Assembly (NCBI GenBank): GCA_041749075.1
Contig: JBGTBY010000034.1
Location: 53,025 to 117,024, forward strand
Direction: 5' to 3'
Length of the DNA stretch: 64,000 nt
Origin: CAMTWZ01 sp041749075
Lineage (GTDB): Bacteria; Bacteroidota; Rhodothermia; Balneolales; HLUCCA01
Part shown: piece by piece, positions 61,465 through 64,000 of the stretch
Layout: each line of letters opens with the position of its first letter
Position numbering within the stretch: the stretch's first letter is position 1
Program-made: the position numbers and the translations under genes
The notes under the pieces: generated by a model
Told to the model about the DNA's origin: nothing
Databases searched by the model: none
The model's input: the letters and a program-made list of their open reading frames with translations, nothing else

Positions 61465-62312
61465 GGCTGTAGAATAACATTATCGATCAGGCGTGTCGTT
61501 CCGAGAAATTGGGCGGCGGCGATCACATAAACCTTGCCGCGCTCGACCTGCTGAACCGGCGTAAGTGACGCATAATCAACGACTGAAAGATAATCATTTT
61601 TGAAGCCAATCTCGGTAAGCGCTTGGATGGCGTCCTCGCATAGGGTGCTGACGGAAAGACTCGTATCGGATGTGAGCCGATCGGAAATGTGCCGCAATTG
61701 CTGAATGATCGCCGCTGCGATCGAACGATCTTCCGCGGATAAGTAGGTGTTCCGGCTGGACAGCGCGAGTCCGTCGGCTTCTCGGATGGTTTCGGCGCGA
61801 ATCAGTTCGATGGGATGGTTGAATTCATCGACCATCGTTTCGATGAGGCGGAATTGCTGGATGTCTTTTTGTCCGAACAAAGCCACATCGGGTTGGATGA
61901 TGTTGAACAATTTATTGACCACTTGAAGCACGCCGTTGAAGTGGCCGGGACGCGAGCGTCCGCATAAGTGGTCGGCCAAATTCAATATCGAAATCGACAA
62001 ATTCGGCTCGGACGGATACATCGCGTTGTCTGTAGGGTGGAAGACGATCGACGCGCCATTTTCGCGTGCCAATTCAAGATCATGCTCCAGTGGACGCGGA
62101 TAGCGGGACAGGTCTTCGTTCGGGCCGAACTGGGTGGGGTTCACGAAGATGCTGCACACCACGCAGTCGGCATGCTGTTGCGCCAGACGCACCAGCGCCA
62201 GATGACCCTCGTGCAGGTTGCCCATGGTTGGCACCAGCGCCACGCGCAATCCCCGGCGCCGCAGGCCGGCAAGCTCGTCGCGCAACGCGGCAACACTGCT
62301 GGTATGCAACAT
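61461..62312 (-). CDS. panC: Pantoate--beta-alanine ligase, chimeric sequence
   Basis: It joins pantoate and beta-alanine with ATP. 283 residues, frame intact. ATP site PTMGNLHEGH (residues about 26-35), VNPTQFGPNEDLSRYPR, CGRSRPGHFNGV, and ALSSRN at the KMSKS position. The Met at 62312 is used; an in-frame ORF extends to 62744 but that is a shadow of panB. The first 70 or so residues are GC-rich and gammaproteobacterial in wording; the remainder matches the left-hand genome. The change falls in the conserved NPTQFGPNED block. Confidence 0.92.
   Translation of the reverse strand: MLHTSSVAALRDELAGLRRRGLRVALVPTMGNLHEGHLALVRLAQQHADCVVCSIFVNPTQFGPNEDLSRYPRPLEHDLELARENGASIVFHPTDNAMYPSEPNLSISILNLADHLCGRSRPGHFNGVLQVVNKLFNIIQPDVALFGQKDIQQFRLIETMVDEFNHPIELIRAETIREADGLALSSRNTYLSAEDRSIAAAIIQQLRHISDRLTSDTSLSVSTLCEDAIQALTEIGFKNDYLSVVDYASLTPVQQVERGKVYVIAAAQFLGTTRLIDNVILQP
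62060..62155. other. Composition and gene-order junction inside panC
   Basis: Left of about 62.1 kb, codon use and neighbours (panC C-terminus, panD, methyltransferase) match the rest of the contig. Right of it GC rises and gene order becomes panC-panB-dNK-folK (reading leftward), as in Gammaproteobacteria. By my count 38 of 60 bases are G+C in 62,701-62,760 versus 24 of 60 in 61,861-61,920. The exact breakpoint cannot be read because the middle is conserved. Confidence 0.75.
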
Positions 62313-62349
62313 GCGCCAGAGTCTCCGGTGAACTGCGTGGTTTACTTTT

Positions 62350-63180
62350 CTAGGAGAAGCAGTGTTCCGGCGCCGGGTAGCTGCGATCCTTGACCGCCTC
62401 CACATAAGCGCGGATGGCGCCGGCCGGAGAGCCGGCAGCCTCCATGAAATTGCGTACGAAGCGCGGCTTGCGCCCCCGGGTGATGTCGAGAATGTCGTAG
62501 AGCACGAGGATCTGCCCGTTGACGTCCGGACCTGCGCCGATACCGATGACCGGCACATCGAGCGCGCGGGTGATTGCACCGCCAACATCATTGGGCACGC
62601 ATTCGAGCAATACCAGATCAGCCCCCGCTTCCTGAAGTGCACGGGCATCGTCGAGCATGCGATCTGCGGCACTGCGTTCGCGGCCCTGCACGCGGAAGCC
62701 ACCGATCTTGTGCACCGACTGCGGCTTGAGCCCGAGGTGTGCACACACCGGGATGTCGTGCCGCGCGAGATGCTCGACCACGCTGACCTGCCCGGCCCCG
62801 CCCTCGAGCTTGACCATCATCGCCCCACCCTCCTGCATCAGGCGCACGGCGTTGCCCAGCGCCTGTTCAGGGGTCGTGTAGCTCATGAATGGCATGTCGG
62901 CAACCAGGAACGCCCTGCGCAGACGCCGCGCTACATGCCGGCAGTGATAGATGATGTCCTCGACGGTGACCGGTACCGTGGTGTCGTGGCCCTGGATGAC
63001 CATGCCCAGCGAATCGCCGACCAGGATCAGGTCCGCGCCGGCGGCATCCACCAGCATTGCGAAGCTTGCGTCGTAGGCCGTCAGGCAGGCAATCGGCTCA
63101 CGCTCGGCCTTCATCTTGCGCAGCGTTGCGACATTGACCGGCGGCGAGTCCATTTCGCGCTGCTGCAATTGCGTATACAT
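62350..63180 (-). CDS. panB: 3-methyl-2-oxobutanoate hydroxymethyltransferase
   Basis: The first committed step of pantoate synthesis. 276 residues. Conserved ITAYDASFA-like CLTAYDASFAMLVDAAG, LILVGDSLGMVIQGHDTTVPV, MPFMSYTTPEQAL, MVKLEGGA, and PVCAHLGLKPQSV. An alternative Met is 10 codons in. GC-rich and close to gammaproteobacterial PanB in wording. The 37-nt gap to panC has no regulatory motif that I recognise. Confidence 0.95.
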   Translation of the reverse strand: MYTQLQQREMDSPPVNVATLRKMKAEREPIACLTAYDASFAMLVDAAGADLILVGDSLGMVIQGHDTTVPVTVEDIIYHCRHVARRLRRAFLVADMPFMSYTTPEQALGNAVRLMQEGGAMMVKLEGGAGQVSVVEHLARHDIPVCAHLGLKPQSVHKIGGFRVQGRERSAADRMLDDARALQEAGADLVLLECVPNDVGGAITRALDVPVIGIGAGPDVNGQILVLYDILDITRGRKPRFVRNFMEAAGSPAGAIRAYVEAVKDRSYPAPEHCFS

Positions 63181-63195
63181 GTCTTCGTCCTCGGG

Positions 63196-63849
63196 TCACG
63201 TGCCCAGGTTGGCCACCGGATTGAAGAAGTGCCGGCCGTGGCGCACCCGCTGGATGGCCTGGAACAGCTGCTCATAATCGTGGTCATTGTTGATCGGGTC
63301 AATGTTGGCGGTATTGACGATCAGCAGCGGGGCGGCATCGTAGTCGTGGAAGAATCCCGCGTAGGCCTGGGCGAGACGCTCCAGATAGGCGCGGCTGACC
63401 GTCTGCTCGTAGGCGATGCCGCGGCGCGCGATGCGTTCGAGCAGAACATCCGTCGGCGCCTGCAGGTAGACGACGAGATCCGGGACCGGCGGTTCGGGTT
63501 GCAGGTTCTGCCAGACCTGTTCATAGAGCGCCAGTTCGTCGCGGTCGAGATTCAGCCGTGCGAACAGTCGGTCCTTCTCCATCAGGAAATCGGCCACCCT
63601 GACCGGCGAGAACATGTCGGCCTGGCGCAGCTGCTCGAGCTGGCGCACGCGCTGGAACAGGAAGAACAGTTGCACCGGCAGTGCCGTTTCCCGCGGGTTG
63701 GAATAAAACCGCGCGAGGAACGGATTGTCGTCGGCCTGTTCGAGCAGCAGGTCGCTGCCGTAGCTTCTCGCCAGCCGACGGGCCAGACTGGTCTTGCCCA
63801 CGCCGATCGGACCTTCAACAACCACATAGCGACTGCCTGAAGTCAGCAT
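63196..63849 (-). CDS. Deoxynucleoside kinase (dGK/dAK-type)
   Basis: It phosphorylates deoxynucleosides for salvage. 217 residues. Walker A GPIGVGKTSLARRL, DRS/substrate-type region VADFLMEKDRLFARLNL, and the lid RRGIAYEQTVSRAYLERL. The gene lies between folK and panB, the standard gammaproteobacterial order. It begins within the folK stop (7-nt overlap). Same GC-rich composition as panB. Confidence 0.88.
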   Translation of the reverse strand: MLTSGSRYVVVEGPIGVGKTSLARRLARSYGSDLLLEQADDNPFLARFYSNPRETALPVQLFFLFQRVRQLEQLRQADMFSPVRVADFLMEKDRLFARLNLDRDELALYEQVWQNLQPEPPVPDLVVYLQAPTDVLLERIARRGIAYEQTVSRAYLERLAQAYAGFFHDYDAAPLLIVNTANIDPINNDHDYEQLFQAIQRVRHGRHFFNPVANLGT

Positions 63850-64000
63850 CCCTGCGGCTCCGGCACGATCCGCAAGCCTGCCGCATCGAGCCTGGCCAGC
63901 AGCGAGGCCACACAGCCCATGCCGGGCAGTTCCAGCGCAGGTGCGATGTCGGCCAGCGGACGCAGCACGAAGTTGCGTACCCCGGCCCCGGGGTGGGGAA
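63843..64000 (-). CDS. folK: Hydroxymethyl-dihydropterin pyrophosphokinase, C-terminal end (partial)
   Basis: Only the last 52 codons lie in the window. The visible RNFVLRPLADIAPALELPG followed by ARLDAAGLRIV is a typical FolK C-terminus. The order folK, kinase, panB, panC is gammaproteobacterial. The 5' part continues beyond the window edge. Confidence 0.8.
   Translation of the reverse strand, partial: PHPGAGVRNFVLRPLADIAPALELPGMGCVASLLARLDAAGLRIVPEPQGC

Noticed and set aside
61613..61625. AAGCGCTT word inside panC as a further copy of the gdhA operator
   Set aside because: It lies within coding sequence, lacks the flanking A/T tract and is expected by chance at this length.
62313..62744. 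In-frame N-terminal extension of panC
   Set aside because: It overlaps panB on the same strand in another frame, is Ser/Arg-rich and has no PanC homology; the accepted Met at 62312 gives normal length.
62362..63840. 492-codon open frame antisense to panB and the kinase
   Set aside because: High GC gives long antisense frames; the product has no recognisable domain, whereas the minus-strand genes are certain.

Overview
The window looks like a contig from an uncultured member of the Bacteroidota/Rhodothermota side of the FCB group. The reasons are: repeated TAnnTTTG promoter (-7) elements directly in front of start codons, DUF2911, a 6-bladed beta-propeller lipoprotein, a short adenylate kinase, a PhaR-like plus phasin-like pair, many Sec-secreted lipoproteins, and few Shine-Dalgarno sequences. 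The phylum is an inference. I found no rRNA, tRNA or CRISPR array. Genes are very tightly packed. Almost every convergent pair overlaps or abuts at its stop codons, and many co-directional pairs overlap by 1-4 nt.

Layout: 1-7.8 kb carries the 3' end of uvrA, a GAF/fRMsr-like gene, marC, an alanine symporter, aat, dinB, a Nudix gene, pgsA and ftsY. From 7.8 to 10.3 kb lie glutamate dehydrogenase behind palindromic operator-like sites, then a phasin-like and a PhaR-like gene. From 10.3 to 15.3 kb lie adk, a phosphatase-superfamily gene, dtd, a dense DnaA-box cluster at 12.2-12.55 kb (candidate oriC), purM, an AtuA C-terminal-like gene, an orphan VapB, mazEF and DUF2911. From 15.4 to 21.6 kb is a five-gene minus-strand operon with a metalloprotease/propeller/barrel fusion. 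From 21.7 to 26.0 kb lie an M14 carboxypeptidase, a DUF971 gene and rmuC.

From 26.0 to 30.8 kb is a probable eight-gene operon: two paralogous secreted peptides with an identical CX3C-X13-CX3C cysteine frame, a beta-propeller lipoprotein, an ABC ATPase and permease, a thioredoxin-like lipoprotein and two small membrane proteins. A lone AraC-type DNA-binding domain is divergent from it. This is my best candidate for an undescribed system. From 31.3 to 35.3 kb are prfC, an M28 peptidase and scpA. From 35.3 to 45.4 kb is an array of five FnIII-like/propeller lipoproteins facing three PEGA-like proteins, with mosaic, gene-converted copies, followed by an ECF-like sigma factor. From 46 to 61.5 kb are housekeeping genes: ppk1, ruvB, metK, lpdA-lipB-lipA, plsY-gpsA, an A-type Fe-S carrier, an M20 amidohydrolase, hslO, a leucine-dehydrogenase-type gene, a THUMP methyltransferase and panD.

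At about 62.1 kb the sequence changes character inside panC. The C-terminal half of panC belongs with the main contig. The N-terminal half, panB, a deoxynucleoside kinase and partial folK are GC-rich and arranged as in Gammaproteobacteria. The join lies in a conserved stretch and keeps the frame, so it is either a chimeric assembly join or a homologous-recombination transfer. Annotation right of 62.1 kb should not be assumed to belong to the same organism.
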